A stretch of 64,000 nucleotides of DNA from Chryseobacterium sp. FP211-J200. Lineage in GTDB: Bacteria; Bacteroidota; Bacteroidia; Flavobacteriales; Weeksellaceae. The position numbers and the translations under genes were made by a program. Below, piece by piece: positions 8,780-17,592 of this stretch. A model generated the notes under the pieces. The model worked only from the letters and a program-made list of their open reading frames with translations. It did not search any database and was not told the origin of the DNA. How positions within the stretch are numbered: position 1 is the first letter of the stretch; every line of letters begins with the position of its first letter. Location: positions 1 to 64,000 of the forward strand of contig NZ_LSHB01000011.1 in NCBI RefSeq assembly GCF_001643375.1. Direction: 5' to 3'.

Positions 8780-9328
8780 ATGAAGAAAACACATCTGCTT
8801 TTCGGATCGATCATTTCATTTCTTTCCTTATTGAATTGTGATAACAAAAAAGAAAATACGAATGGAAATCAAATTTCGTCCGTTGCAGCAAAGCAAGTAA
8901 TAACGAAACGACCACCGATAAAACAAGCAAGCATTTCCACAGAACAAGCGGTAAAACTCGCTGAAAAACAATTCGAAGAATATTTACCAAAAATATTGGA
9001 TGACTACGACGCTCGTCCTGATCTTCAGGAAAGCCATACAGGGGATTTTACTGGTGACGGAATTTCGGATGTGGTGATCTATTTTTCCCTTGCGCCCCAA
9101 GATGGTGGCAATGCCCTTGTTGGGCAAGGATTGGCCTTATACAAAAACACCGGAACCAACGTGAAAGTCATTGCAGGATATGAACCAAATTACTTATTTA
9201 CCTTTGAAAAGATCAGTGATGGAAAAATCTATGTCGAAAAACTTGAGTATGCAGAAACAGATGGTAGATGTTGTCCGTCTATCAGAACAGAACATGTTCT
9301 GAAAATTTCTGGTGGAAAAGCTTATTAA
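8780..9328 (+). CDS. Lipoprotein with FG-GAP-like motif
   Basis: A 182-aa lipoprotein: MKKTHLLFGSIISFLSLLNC has a lipobox LLNC and a polar linker. From about residue 90 it has TGDFTGDGISDVVIYFSL, the same D-x-D-G-x-S-D calcium-type loop plus strand as the protein at 4741, then GGNALVGQGLALYKNTG. A double cysteine occurs near the C-terminus (GRCCPS). Function unknown. It is the last gene of the orphan run; a hairpin terminator follows at once. Confidence 0.6.
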   Translation: MKKTHLLFGSIISFLSLLNCDNKKENTNGNQISSVAAKQVITKRPPIKQASISTEQAVKLAEKQFEEYLPKILDDYDARPDLQESHTGDFTGDGISDVVIYFSLAPQDGGNALVGQGLALYKNTGTNVKVIAGYEPNYLFTFEKISDGKIYVEKLEYAETDGRCCPSIRTEHVLKISGGKAY

Positions 9329-9330
9329 AA

Positions 9331-9374
9331 AAATCTCTACTATTCTCAAATCATTATGAAATAGTAGAGATTTA
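9331..9374. terminator. Bidirectional terminator between convergent genes
   Basis: AAATCTCTACTAT at 9331 pairs with ATAGTAGAGATTT ending at 9373, with a loop of about 15 nt. A-runs lie on the left and T/A-rich sequence on the right. It separates the lipoprotein gene ending at 9328 from the oppositely directed glycosyltransferase ending at 9381. Confidence 0.75.
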
Positions 9375-9380
9375 AATTGA

Positions 9381-10151
9381 CTAATCTTTCAAATAAGCTT
9401 CTATTTTTTCTTTCGGAATGAGATTCAAAATATCATTCACATCGATGATCTTGTATTCATTGATAATACTTTCCACTGATTTTTCCGCACCAGGCTGATT
9501 GACCAATCTTTCCAAAAGTCCGTAGATGTTGACCATCTTTTTATGCGTATTTTCCTCGTCGCCGCCAAACCATGAACCACTGAAGTGATGACTCACATAA
9601 TTCTTCGGCAGATCCTGAGAAAAGTAAACGGAAGGATAAAGGGTCACGCCATGATTCAGTTTTTGGATCGTATCGCTGTATCGGTCTGCGCCATATTCGT
9701 TTTCGAGCATTTCGGAAAAAATATCAGTGTTGATGCGCTCTACAAAACCTTCCTGTCTGTCATAATAATCTACAAAGTCCTTGGAAAGCTGATGCTTCGG
9801 CTCTGCCATCCAAAACGCAGAATACGGAACACCTTTGACCTCGAAACCACAAACGGCTTTTTCATCCAGGAATTCATCGAGAGGTAAATTCAATTCCATA
9901 TCCGTGTCCATATAGATTCCACCATGGTCATACATGACTTTGGAACGAACATAGTCTGATACAAATGCCCATTTTTTCTGAGCAAAAGCTTCTCTTACAT
10001 AATTATTATCTTCTAGTGGCGAGTTGCTTTCATTCCATTCCACAATTTCGAAATCAGGGTGAATTCTTTTCCAGGAATCGATGCAATGTTCAGCCAGTTC
10101 AGTTTTTGGTTGGCCACCAAACCAACAATAATGTATTTTTTTGGGAATCAT
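9381..10151 (-). CDS. Sugar-region glycosyltransferase with DXD motif (GT32-like)
   Basis: A 256-aa cytoplasmic glycosyltransferase. It starts MIPKKIHYCWFGG, the typical N-terminus of the capsular-polysaccharide/OCH1-like sugar transferases, followed by the DXD block DHGGIYMDTDMELN, where the aspartates bind the metal and nucleotide-sugar. H-H-F-S-G-S-W near residue 200 is also typical. It probably adds a hexose to a surface glycan or lipid. The frame opens further upstream (10217), but ATG 10151 gives the family's normal N-terminus. It is transcribed divergently from the amylase gene. Confidence 0.85.
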   Translation of the reverse strand: MIPKKIHYCWFGGQPKTELAEHCIDSWKRIHPDFEIVEWNESNSPLEDNNYVREAFAQKKWAFVSDYVRSKVMYDHGGIYMDTDMELNLPLDEFLDEKAVCGFEVKGVPYSAFWMAEPKHQLSKDFVDYYDRQEGFVERINTDIFSEMLENEYGADRYSDTIQKLNHGVTLYPSVYFSQDLPKNYVSHHFSGSWFGGDEENTHKKMVNIYGLLERLVNQPGAEKSVESIINEYKIIDVNDILNLIPKEKIEAYLKD

Positions 10152-10346
10152 AAATAGAAATTTTAAAGAATTGAGTAAAGTCTTGCACCTTACTCGCTTT
10201 TTCCTTGCAAACATCAAACCTTAATCAAAAAACACAGTGAAAAACCTTCAAAAATTAATAAAGAACAAAGATTGATGATTGATTTACAAGAAAATCTGTG
10301 ATAGGTATGATATTCGTTGCAAATTTTATTCTTGATTGATGATCAT

Positions 10347-11684
10347 ATGGGAGAGCAAAACGACAACCGATACCAACCGAAATCTTACGTTCAGATCACC
10401 ACACCAGATTGGGTGAAGAATGCCACGCTTTACGAACTTAATATTCGCCAGTTTTCTGAGGAAGGAAACTTTAAAGCTGTGATAAAACAACTTCCGAGAC
10501 TGAAGAAAATGGGCATCGATATTATTTGGTTAATGCCTATTCACCCGATTGGACAACTTCATAGGAAAGGTAGTCTGGGAAGTTATTATTCGGTGAAAGA
10601 TTATTTGGGAATCAATACGGAATTTGGAACCGAAGTGGATTTCATTGATCTTGTAAAGGCTATTCACGAACAGGGAATGTACGTGATCTTGGATTGGGTT
10701 GCCAATCACACGAGTTGGGATAATGATCTGGTAGAAAAACATCCGGATTGGTACATGAAATCCAGAAAAGGGACTTTCCAATCCACAAGATGGCGCGATT
10801 ATGATGATATTATTGAACTGGATTACAGAAATCCGGAATTGCGAAAATATATGACCGACGCGATGAAATTCTGGATCGAAAAATATAATATTGACGGCTA
10901 CCGCTGCGATATTGCGAGTTTCGTCCCTATTGATTTTTGGGAAAATGTAAGATCGGAACTTGATCAAATAAAACCAATCTTTATGCTGGCAGAAGCTGAA
11001 GATAAGGAACTCCACAGAAAAGCCTTTGATTCTACTTACAACTGGACGCTTTGGAATATTCTGCATCTGATTGCTACCAATCATATCAGCGTTAAAAATT
11101 TGACTGAAGCGTACATTGCAGAGCACGTTTCTATCTTTCCAAAAGCCGGAATCCGAATGAATTTTATTGATAATCACGATAAAAATTCCTGGGAAGGCAA
11201 TCAGTACAGCAATTTCGGTGAAGCTTTGAAAGCATTGACAGTTTTTACTTTTTTGATGGACGGCATTCCGCTGGTTTACAGTGGACAGGAAGCTGGACTT
11301 GACCGGTCATTGGAGTTTTTCGAAAAAGATCCGATTGAATGGAAATCCCACGAGAATGAAGCACTTTACACTACCCTTTTTGATTTAAAACATAAAAATC
11401 AGGCACTGTGGAACGGCAGTTACGGCGGAGAAATGGTCAGATTGATGAATGACAGAATGGATCAGGTCATTGCGTTTGTACGGGAAAAGAATGGTGATAA
11501 GGTTCTGACTTTTATCAATCTGAGCAAAGAAACTTTCATTTCACAATTTGATACCTCGTTTGACACAGGAATTTATCAGAATTTATTTAATGAAGAAATG
11601 CAGCCTGTCTCTGCCACTTTGATATTGACGATGGAGCCTTGGGAATATGTCGTACTTCATCAAACGACGTCAAAACCTGATTAA
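10347..11684 (+). CDS. GH13 alpha-amylase family protein
   Basis: A 445-aa cytoplasmic glycoside hydrolase of family 13. The four conserved regions are in order: DWVANHT (region I), GYRCDIASFVP (region II, nucleophile Asp), FMLAEAED (region III, acid/base Glu) and FIDNHDKNSW (region IV, transition-state Asp). There is no signal peptide, so it should act on internal or imported glucans. The C-terminus has a small beta-sheet domain (VIAFVREKNGDKVLTFINLS). A TTG at 10317 could extend it by 10 residues, but ATG 10347 (MGEQND) is preferred. Product specificity cannot be read from sequence alone. Confidence 0.9.
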   Translation: MGEQNDNRYQPKSYVQITTPDWVKNATLYELNIRQFSEEGNFKAVIKQLPRLKKMGIDIIWLMPIHPIGQLHRKGSLGSYYSVKDYLGINTEFGTEVDFIDLVKAIHEQGMYVILDWVANHTSWDNDLVEKHPDWYMKSRKGTFQSTRWRDYDDIIELDYRNPELRKYMTDAMKFWIEKYNIDGYRCDIASFVPIDFWENVRSELDQIKPIFMLAEAEDKELHRKAFDSTYNWTLWNILHLIATNHISVKNLTEAYIAEHVSIFPKAGIRMNFIDNHDKNSWEGNQYSNFGEALKALTVFTFLMDGIPLVYSGQEAGLDRSLEFFEKDPIEWKSHENEALYTTLFDLKHKNQALWNGSYGGEMVRLMNDRMDQVIAFVREKNGDKVLTFINLSKETFISQFDTSFDTGIYQNLFNEEMQPVSATLILTMEPWEYVVLHQTTSKPD

Positions 11685-11745
11685 ATGAATGAGTAAGGTG
11701 ATTTTGGCGGCAATATTGCTGAATAAATTTAAAATATTTAAAACT

Positions 11746-12273
11746 ATGAAAACTGTATTTGTAATTATCCTGATAATGATGAGCGGACTCACATTCGGAC
11801 AGCAAAAGAAAACGAAGAAAGCACCGCCTATAACACCACCGACACTCCTTCCGCCACCAGAAGTGAAAAAATTAGAAGATTATAGTAAAGATGAAAAAAA
11901 ATGTTTCATTTATAAATCTGAAGAACAAAAAGATTCAATCGTTTACGTGACGGAAAATCTTCTGGAATATGGATGGGCAGGAAGCAATGCACGATTTGTG
12001 ATCACAACCTACAATTATGATGCTGCCCAAAAAAGTCAGACGGAAAAAGATGGCCAGATCTATGCGCAATCCCAAAGGTTACGTTACATAGACGGAAAAT
12101 ACACGATACAGAAAAACATTCTGAACTTTACGCCGGATAAGGCAGAAAATTATCAGAACCGTACTTTCAAAATCATTTATAAGCCTAAATCACAAAAGGT
12201 AGAATCTTTGAAAGATGAAAGCAGTCATCAATACAAAAAAGGAGGATGCACGGAGCCTACAATCAGCCTTTAA
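11746..12273 (+). CDS. Secreted orphan with Pro-rich linker
   Basis: A 175-aa protein with signal peptide MKTVFVIILIMMSGLTFGQ and then KKTKKAPPITPPTLLPPPE, a basic and proline-rich spacer, before a compact domain with YGWAGSNARFVITTYNYD. No family recognised. It starts 61 nt after the amylase stop; the extended frame from 11689 would hide the signal peptide. It ends 20 nt before the next gene. Confidence 0.6.
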   Translation: MKTVFVIILIMMSGLTFGQQKKTKKAPPITPPTLLPPPEVKKLEDYSKDEKKCFIYKSEEQKDSIVYVTENLLEYGWAGSNARFVITTYNYDAAQKSQTEKDGQIYAQSQRLRYIDGKYTIQKNILNFTPDKAENYQNRTFKIIYKPKSQKVESLKDESSHQYKKGGCTEPTISL

Positions 12274-12293
12274 AGTCTGGAAATTATCAAGGA

Positions 12294-12764
12294 ATGAAAA
12301 ATTTGATATTTAAGTTTTGGATAGCCAATGTATTGATTGCGTTTGTTTTATTCGTGGTTTACAGATTGGGAATTTCTGAATCTGAGTCCGAAAATGACAC
12401 TTTCTTCAAAACGCTTTTGTATATTCTGGACATCTTGCTGAGTCTTGGATATTCACTGATTTATCTTATTGGAATGCTGATATGTTCACTGCTTTTGTTC
12501 CTTAATCTAATAAATAAAATAAGAAACAATTATTATTTTTCAATGCTGACTTTTTTGTTGATTCCGATCGCTGGGATTATTTATACCGTTTGGATTATGC
12601 TGATGATCGGGAATTCGTCCGACAATGATTCACCGGATTTTGTCAGAATATTTTTGACGTTCCTTGTCGTCTACTTAATTTCAAATTTGACACAATTTTT
12701 GATATTCAGAAAAAAAATCACCACTAATTTTCCAGATTCAGAGAGCCGCCGGAATATGCTGTGA
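12294..12764 (+). CDS. Four-helix membrane protein
   Basis: A 156-aa protein with four probable membrane helices (about residues 5-25, 40-70, 80-103 and 120-140). Family unknown. Its 3' end overlaps the 3' end of the oppositely transcribed LytTR regulator gene by 41 bp, so the two mRNAs are complementary there. The frame extends upstream to 12246 inside the previous gene; ATG 12294 is preferred. Confidence 0.6.
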   Translation: MKNLIFKFWIANVLIAFVLFVVYRLGISESESENDTFFKTLLYILDILLSLGYSLIYLIGMLICSLLLFLNLINKIRNNYYFSMLTFLLIPIAGIIYTVWIMLMIGNSSDNDSPDFVRIFLTFLVVYLISNLTQFLIFRKKITTNFPDSESRRNML

Positions 12765-13449
12765 AAAATGCCGATCTGTAAACCTCTCCCAGAGGAATTT
12801 CAGATTCATCAATATAAATATTGTGATTATCAAAAGAGTCTATAAAGTTGAGATTCACGACATAAGACTTGCTGACTCTCAGAAATATTGAATCAGGAAT
12901 CTTCTGATGAATCGTTTTAAGATTCATCGCCGTGATCAGCTTTTGCGTTTTTGTATGGATGACGACATAATCTTTCAGTCCTTCAATGAATTTAATTTCA
13001 TCAAAATTTAATTTATAAAAACGTCTGTCAGCTTTAATGAAAAGAAAGTCAGCTGTATTGGATTCAACTGTATTTTTGATCGTTTCCCGAGAAAGTAATT
13101 GGTTATAAAGCTCTGCTTTGTTAATGGCTTTTTCGAGTCTTTCCTTTTCGATTGGCTTTAATAAATAATCAATCGCATCCAGTTCATAACTTTTCAAAGC
13201 GTATTGGGAATAAGCTGTTGTAAAGATAATAAGTGTCTGTTTCGGTAGCATTTCTGCAAATTCCAAACCTGTGCCCAGAGGCATTTCTATGTCCAGAAAA
13301 ATCAGATCAACCTGATTGGTTTTAAGATATTCCAAAGCTGTCAAAGCATTGGAAAAATCACCCAAAATTTCCAGATCTGAAACTTCCCGGATCAATGACT
13401 GCATCTCTGCTCTTGCTAAAGGTTCGTCGTCTATAATGATACAATTCAT
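12724..13449 (-). CDS. LytTR-type response regulator
   Basis: A 241-aa regulator. The receiver domain (about 1-120) has the acidic pocket DDEP, the phospho-acceptor Asp in LIFLDIEMPLG, the Thr/Ser in IIFTTAY and the Lys in LLKPIEK. Residues about 138-238 form a LytTR DNA-binding domain (FLFIKADRRFYKLNFDEIKFIEGLKDYV, IFLRVSKSYVVNL). Its start codon overlaps the kinase stop by 4 nt (ATGA-type), so the pair is translationally coupled. LytTR proteins bind pairs of ~9-bp direct repeats; no target was identified. Its 3' end overlaps the gene ending at 12764. Confidence 0.92.
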   Translation of the reverse strand: MNCIIIDDEPLARAEMQSLIREVSDLEILGDFSNALTALEYLKTNQVDLIFLDIEMPLGTGLEFAEMLPKQTLIIFTTAYSQYALKSYELDAIDYLLKPIEKERLEKAINKAELYNQLLSRETIKNTVESNTADFLFIKADRRFYKLNFDEIKFIEGLKDYVVIHTKTQKLITAMNLKTIHQKIPDSIFLRVSKSYVVNLNFIDSFDNHNIYIDESEIPLGEVYRSAFFTAYSGGSLNLEN

Positions 13450-14516
13450 AGTGGAATGCTAAGGTTTACAATATATTCTTGATCGGTTGAATTGATATTC
13501 AAATCGAATTTATCCTGATACAAAAGTTCCAAACGTCTTTTGATATTTGCCAATCCAAGTCCACCGTAATTTTCATTTGAAATAGAATAATTTGGATTTC
13601 GGGAATTGGTACAGACAAATAGAAGATTTTTATCTTTAATTTCTATATTAATATGAACAAAAGACGGATTATCATTGATTTCCACGCTGTGTTTTATGGC
13701 ATTTTCCACAAATGTTGTGAATAGATTTGGTGGAATAAAAGTCGTGTTCAAAATCTTTTTATCAGTTTCAGTTTTGATCTCAACACAGAAATTTTCGCGT
13801 CTTATTTTTTCAAGATTAATGAAGTTGGACAAGAACTCAATCTCGGAAGTCAGCAAGGTTTTCTCCTCATTATTTTCATATAATTGATAACGCAGAAACT
13901 CCGATAATTTCACAATAACAGTTGAAGCTTTCTCAGGATCAGTTCGGATCAAAGCTTTCACATTATTCAGCATATTGAAGAGAAAATGTGGATTGATCTG
14001 GTTTCGCAGTTCTTTCAGTTCCATATTCAACGTCAGGTTGTCAAGCTCTACGATTCTCTTGTTATCATTGGTCCATTTCTGCAGTAATCTCACTGTTGTA
14101 CTCATTAGAATGATGGGAAGACACATCAGTACACCTTCATACATTCCTCTTTTGTCATCAATGGGATCAGCAATTCTGTAATCCGAAAAAACAGTAGTAA
14201 AACAAAAACCAATCAAATTAAGTCCAGCAACGCCCATAATGATCAACAGTGCGAGATATAAAAGATAATGTGTTTTAAAGAAAAACAACGGAACCAAAAT
14301 ATAAATATTGATGTAGATCATTATCAAAAGCGAAACGTACACAAAAAACAAGATCATATACTCGTATTCCGGTTTGAAATCGTGCCAGAATCTTGCATTA
14401 TACATCAGCAGAAAAAAGAAAAGCAGAAAAAGAAAATGTCTCAGAACCCTGAATTTTCTATCAATCAAAAAATCGATGACGATCATTTCTTTTATGTCCT
14501 TGTGATTATATCTCAT
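13446..14516 (-). CDS. LytS/YehU-type sensor histidine kinase
   Basis: A 356-aa membrane sensor kinase (His_kinase PF06580 type). About four membrane helices lie in the first 150 residues. The phospho-acceptor His is in LRNQINPHFLFNMLNNV, the N box is FVENAIKHS and the G box is GGLGLANIKRRL. It pairs with the LytTR regulator downstream. A TTG at 14537 could extend the frame, but a -7 promoter box lies exactly there (14535-14542), so ATG 14516 is chosen. The signal sensed is unknown. Confidence 0.9.
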   Translation of the reverse strand: MRYNHKDIKEMIVIDFLIDRKFRVLRHFLFLLFFFLLMYNARFWHDFKPEYEYMILFFVYVSLLIMIYINIYILVPLFFFKTHYLLYLALLIIMGVAGLNLIGFCFTTVFSDYRIADPIDDKRGMYEGVLMCLPIILMSTTVRLLQKWTNDNKRIVELDNLTLNMELKELRNQINPHFLFNMLNNVKALIRTDPEKASTVIVKLSEFLRYQLYENNEEKTLLTSEIEFLSNFINLEKIRRENFCVEIKTETDKKILNTTFIPPNLFTTFVENAIKHSVEINDNPSFVHINIEIKDKNLLFVCTNSRNPNYSISNENYGGLGLANIKRRLELLYQDKFDLNINSTDQEYIVNLSIPL

Positions 14517-14534
14517 TAGGTATTTGATGAATGA

Positions 14535-14542
14535 CAAAAATA
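14535..14542 (-). promoter_or_regulatory. Putative -7 box for the kinase-regulator operon
   Basis: On the minus strand this reads TATTTTTG, a full match to the Bacteroidota -7 element TAnnTTTG, about 18 nt before ATG 14516. No convincing TTG -33 element was seen at the usual distance. It argues against the upstream TTG start. Confidence 0.45.
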
Positions 14543-14651
14543 GCTAATAACGGATTCAATCCGGATTTTATTATACAAAACAGGGATTTTATTATACCAA
14601 TTTTTGAAAGGCAGGATTTGGTATAAATTATAAAGGTGTTCGTATAAAAAA

Positions 14652-14659
14652 TAATTTTG
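14652..14659 (+). promoter_or_regulatory. Putative -7 box
   Basis: TAATTTTG matches TAnnTTTG and lies 45 nt upstream of ATG 14705. Just upstream, a GGATTTTATTATAC-type segment occurs twice (about 14561-14575 and 14583-14597), which could be direct repeats bound by the adjacent LytTR regulator; that is a guess from position only. Confidence 0.4.
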
Positions 14660-14704
14660 CGGCACTTATTCTCTATTCCTTTGTCCGGTAAAAATCACCA
14701 TAAT

Positions 14705-15133
14705 ATGGAACTGAACATTTTTCAAAAACTGACAGAAAAGATTGACATCGAGTGTTTTTATATGACGCCATCGCAGCTGGAGGAAAAAACGATTCAGCTC
14801 ATCGACCTTCATCATTTTATCGAATCTTATAATCAAAGTCTGAAAGTTGTTGATTACATCAGTCATCCAATCAATATCATCGAGGACAATGGCGTGATGA
14901 AAGGCATTCTTTTTTACGATTTGAAACATCAATTCACATTGGATCTTCTGGCTTCCGAAGTTTTCAAAAAACAACATCAACTGCAGGAGCTTTGGTTTGT
15001 CTTTGTGGAAGAAGATCACGTCAGCAATTACAACAGACATATCGATTTTCTCATCGAAAATGGAATCGAACTTTTTTATAACCGGATTTTCACATTCAAT
15101 TTTTTCCAATCTGTCATCTATTCTTTAAAATAA
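14705..15133 (+). CDS. Orphan cytoplasmic protein, 142 aa
   Basis: It starts MELNIFQKLTEKIDIECFYM, has no signal peptide or membrane helix and alternates strands and helices. Family not recognised. It is followed 3 nt later by an outer-membrane protein gene and likely shares its transcript. The LytS/LytTR pair is divergent across the intergenic region, so it could be a target of that system. The frame from 14657 starts on top of the -7 box; ATG 14705 is preferred. Confidence 0.55.
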   Translation: MELNIFQKLTEKIDIECFYMTPSQLEEKTIQLIDLHHFIESYNQSLKVVDYISHPINIIEDNGVMKGILFYDLKHQFTLDLLASEVFKKQHQLQELWFVFVEEDHVSNYNRHIDFLIENGIELFYNRIFTFNFFQSVIYSLK

Positions 15134-15136
15134 ACT

Positions 15137-16123
15137 ATGAAAAACTTTCAAAAATTAATAATTCCTTTCGCTATTTTTCCTTTCCAGAATAGGATTTTGG
15201 CTCAGAAAAAAGACAGTATTCCGCGTCAGGTGGTGGCGTTTGTCACAGATAAATTTCCGCAGACCAGAGATCTTAATGTAGAATTCACACAATTGACGCC
15301 TTACAAATATTCATCACAATTATACGGATCAGATTTGCAGGAAAACAAAGTCAAAAGTTTGCAGCAAGTGAAAGTAAACACAAACTTTTACTTCATCAAA
15401 AATGCAAAATGGATGCTGAGCACGAGTTTGAATTATAAATATACTTCTATCAATACAGAACAATCAACATCAATCTTTTCAGAGGAAAAAGGCAATAAAC
15501 AGGATTTCCACTATCACACAGAATCATTGAGTCTCACCCGATTCTCAAAATTATTTGGAAAAACAGCAGTTTATTCCGCAACCGCATCTGTAGACGGAAG
15601 CGAGCAGCATTTTGAGAGAATCAGAGGAATGTTAACCGGTTCCGTAGTTGTAAAAGCCAACGCAAAAACTACCTTTACAGTAGGTCTCGCCGCACTTATC
15701 GATCCAAGTGGTCAGATTCCTGTTTTCCCGCTTCCTGTGATTACTTATAAACACAGATTTGATAATGGTTGGGTTGCAGATATCATCCTTCCAAGTAAAA
15801 TAATGATGCGGAAAAATGTGTTCCAAAACGGAAGAGTTTCTATCGGAACTGAGATGGACAACACGGCATTTTATATTTATAATGCGGACAAAAGATATGA
15901 ATTCCGGCAGTTGGAAATCAATTCCGGAGCCATTTACGAGCATAAATTGGGAGCTAATTTCATCGGAACTTTGAAAGCCGGAATGCGATCTACGCCTAAT
16001 GCAAGAATTTTCCGGAAAGAAGATACTTTCAAAGATTATATTTTCGATGCTAGTGTGAAGTCTTCTTTTTATTTTAATATCGGTGTTTCTTACAATCCAT
16101 TTGGAAAACCGAGAAAGAAATAA
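15137..16123 (+). CDS. DUF6268-like outer-membrane barrel protein
   Basis: A 328-aa protein with a short signal sequence (FPFAIFPFQNRILAQ-like, cleaved about residue 23) and then a regular series of amphipathic strands (KVNTNFYFIKNAKWMLSTSLNYKYTSI, AVYSATASVDG, TFTVGLAALIDPS) as in an outer-membrane beta-barrel. The pattern, including the VFPLPVITYKHRF segment, resembles DUF6268 proteins of Bacteroidota. Function unknown. It starts 3 nt after the preceding gene and is followed by a terminator. Confidence 0.7.
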   Translation: MKNFQKLIIPFAIFPFQNRILAQKKDSIPRQVVAFVTDKFPQTRDLNVEFTQLTPYKYSSQLYGSDLQENKVKSLQQVKVNTNFYFIKNAKWMLSTSLNYKYTSINTEQSTSIFSEEKGNKQDFHYHTESLSLTRFSKLFGKTAVYSATASVDGSEQHFERIRGMLTGSVVVKANAKTTFTVGLAALIDPSGQIPVFPLPVITYKHRFDNGWVADIILPSKIMMRKNVFQNGRVSIGTEMDNTAFYIYNADKRYEFRQLEINSGAIYEHKLGANFIGTLKAGMRSTPNARIFRKEDTFKDYIFDASVKSSFYFNIGVSYNPFGKPRKK

Positions 16124-16178
16124 TTTATTTTTAATGAAATTTCTGAATATATTTTGTTCAATATATTAATTTTATGTT

Positions 16179-16212
16179 AAAAACCTTTCAACTTTTTGAG
16201 AGGTTTTTCTTT
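16179..16212 (+). terminator. Rho-independent terminator
   Basis: AAAAACCTTTCA (16179-16190) pairs with TGAGAGGTTTTT (16197-16208), with a 6-nt loop and one G-U pair, followed by T-rich sequence. It ends the 14705-16123 transcript. The remaining 16213-16386 is AT-rich with a short GCAGCAGCAGC run near 16317 and nothing else recognisable. Confidence 0.75.
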
Positions 16213-16386
16213 TGAACAAAGCTTAACTTTACCTTATTAAACAAATCAGAAAAATCAAATCTATGCTAAATTCTTAGAAAGAGATTCTAACTAATGATAT
16301 ATTGAGTTTTATCTAGCAGCAGCAGCTTTTTTATTAATTTAACATTTCTTATTTGTTTTAAATTTTAGAATATTAATTTCGAAACT

Positions 16387-16986
16387 ATGCATCTCAAAAA
16401 CATTCCAGAAATCATCATTGGTCTTCAAAACGCAGATTTAGAACTTCGGGAAAAACTGATTTCTGAAGGAAAATTGGGTGAAGGTTATAATCAGGAAATG
16501 GAAAATCTTCACAATAAAAATGCTGAAGTTTTGAATGAGATTATCGATATCATCGGATTTCCAACCGTAGAAAAAGTGGGAAATCATTCAGCTTATTCTG
16601 CTTGGTTGGTGATTCAACATTCGATCGGAAAACCTGAGTTTATGAAAAAATGCGCCGAACTTTTGGAAATTGAAGTTAAAAAGAAGAAAGCCGACCCAAG
16701 AAATCTCGCCTATCTCACAGACCGAATTGCAACTTTTGGAAATAAACCGCAACTTTACGGAACCCAATTTGACTGGGACAATAATGGAGAATTGAGCCCA
16801 AATGATTTTGATGACATCAATAAAGTCAATCAACGAAGAAAGTCCATCGGTCTGAATACGCTGGAGGAACAAACAGAGATCATAAGAACGCAGGCAAAAA
16901 ACGAAAATCATTTGCCACCAAAAGATCTGACCCAAAGAAAAACGGAGATGGAGAAGTGGAAAAAATTGGTAGGCTGGATCAGATAG
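16387..16986 (+). CDS. DUF6624-like protein
   Basis: A 199-aa cytoplasmic protein. The segment HSAYSAWLVIQHS, then AYLTDRIATFGNKPQLYGTQFDWDNNG, is the signature of DUF6624 proteins. Function unknown. The DWDNNGELSPND segment resembles a calcium-loop and is normal for the family. It starts a three-gene set with 12-nt gaps: DUF6624, LOG protein, Crp/Fnr regulator. Confidence 0.75.
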   Translation: MHLKNIPEIIIGLQNADLELREKLISEGKLGEGYNQEMENLHNKNAEVLNEIIDIIGFPTVEKVGNHSAYSAWLVIQHSIGKPEFMKKCAELLEIEVKKKKADPRNLAYLTDRIATFGNKPQLYGTQFDWDNNGELSPNDFDDINKVNQRRKSIGLNTLEEQTEIIRTQAKNENHLPPKDLTQRKTEMEKWKKLVGWIR

Positions 16987-16998
16987 AATTTATAAAAA

Positions 16999-17580
16999 AT
17001 GAAAAGAGTAACAGTATTTTGCGGTTCCAGCTTCGGAACCGATGAGATTTTTAAAGCACAAGCCATTTTATTAGGAAATAAATTGGCGGAAGAAAATATA
17101 GGATTGGTCTATGGCGGTGCCAACGTTGGATTGATGGGTGCAGTAGCGGATGGCGTTCTGGAAAAAGGCGGTGAAGTTTTTGGCGTTTTGCCCAAATTTC
17201 TGAGATCAAAAGAAATTGCCCACAACCACTTGACCGAATTGTTTTTGGTAGAAACAATGCACGAACGAAAAACCAAAATGAATGAACTTTGTGACGGTGT
17301 GATTGCTTTGCCAGGCGGTTTCGGAACGTTGGAAGAGTTTTTTGAAATGCTGACATGGGCGCAATTGGGTCTTCATAAAAAACCAATCGCCATTCTTAAT
17401 ATCGATGGATTTTATGATTCTTTGATCGCATTTATCCAAACAACAGTTGACAAAGGTTTCCTGAAACAAGTGAACCAGGATATGCTGATTATAAGTGATA
17501 ATATCGAAGATCTGTTGAACAAAATGAAAAACTACGAAGCGCCAACAGTCGGAAAGTGGATCACAAAGGAAACACTTTAA
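16999..17580 (+). CDS. LOG family (cytokinin riboside 5'-monophosphate phosphoribohydrolase)
   Basis: A 193-aa Rossmann-like enzyme. Motifs: VFCGSSFGTD at the start, YGGANVGLMGAVADGVL, RKTKMNELCDGVIALPGGFGTLEEFFE, containing the family's PGGxGTxxE active site and the upstream Arg/Lys. Members split nucleoside 5'-monophosphates into base and ribose-5-phosphate. Length is typical. It lies 12 nt after DUF6624 and 12 nt before the Crp/Fnr gene. Confidence 0.92.
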   Translation: MKRVTVFCGSSFGTDEIFKAQAILLGNKLAEENIGLVYGGANVGLMGAVADGVLEKGGEVFGVLPKFLRSKEIAHNHLTELFLVETMHERKTKMNELCDGVIALPGGFGTLEEFFEMLTWAQLGLHKKPIAILNIDGFYDSLIAFIQTTVDKGFLKQVNQDMLIISDNIEDLLNKMKNYEAPTVGKWITKETL

Positions 17581-17592
17581 AAAGAAAAGCCA

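Noticed and set aside
10530-11177. 215-aa minus-strand frame in the amylase gene
   Set aside because: The plus-strand frame has all four GH13 motifs; the antisense frame has none.
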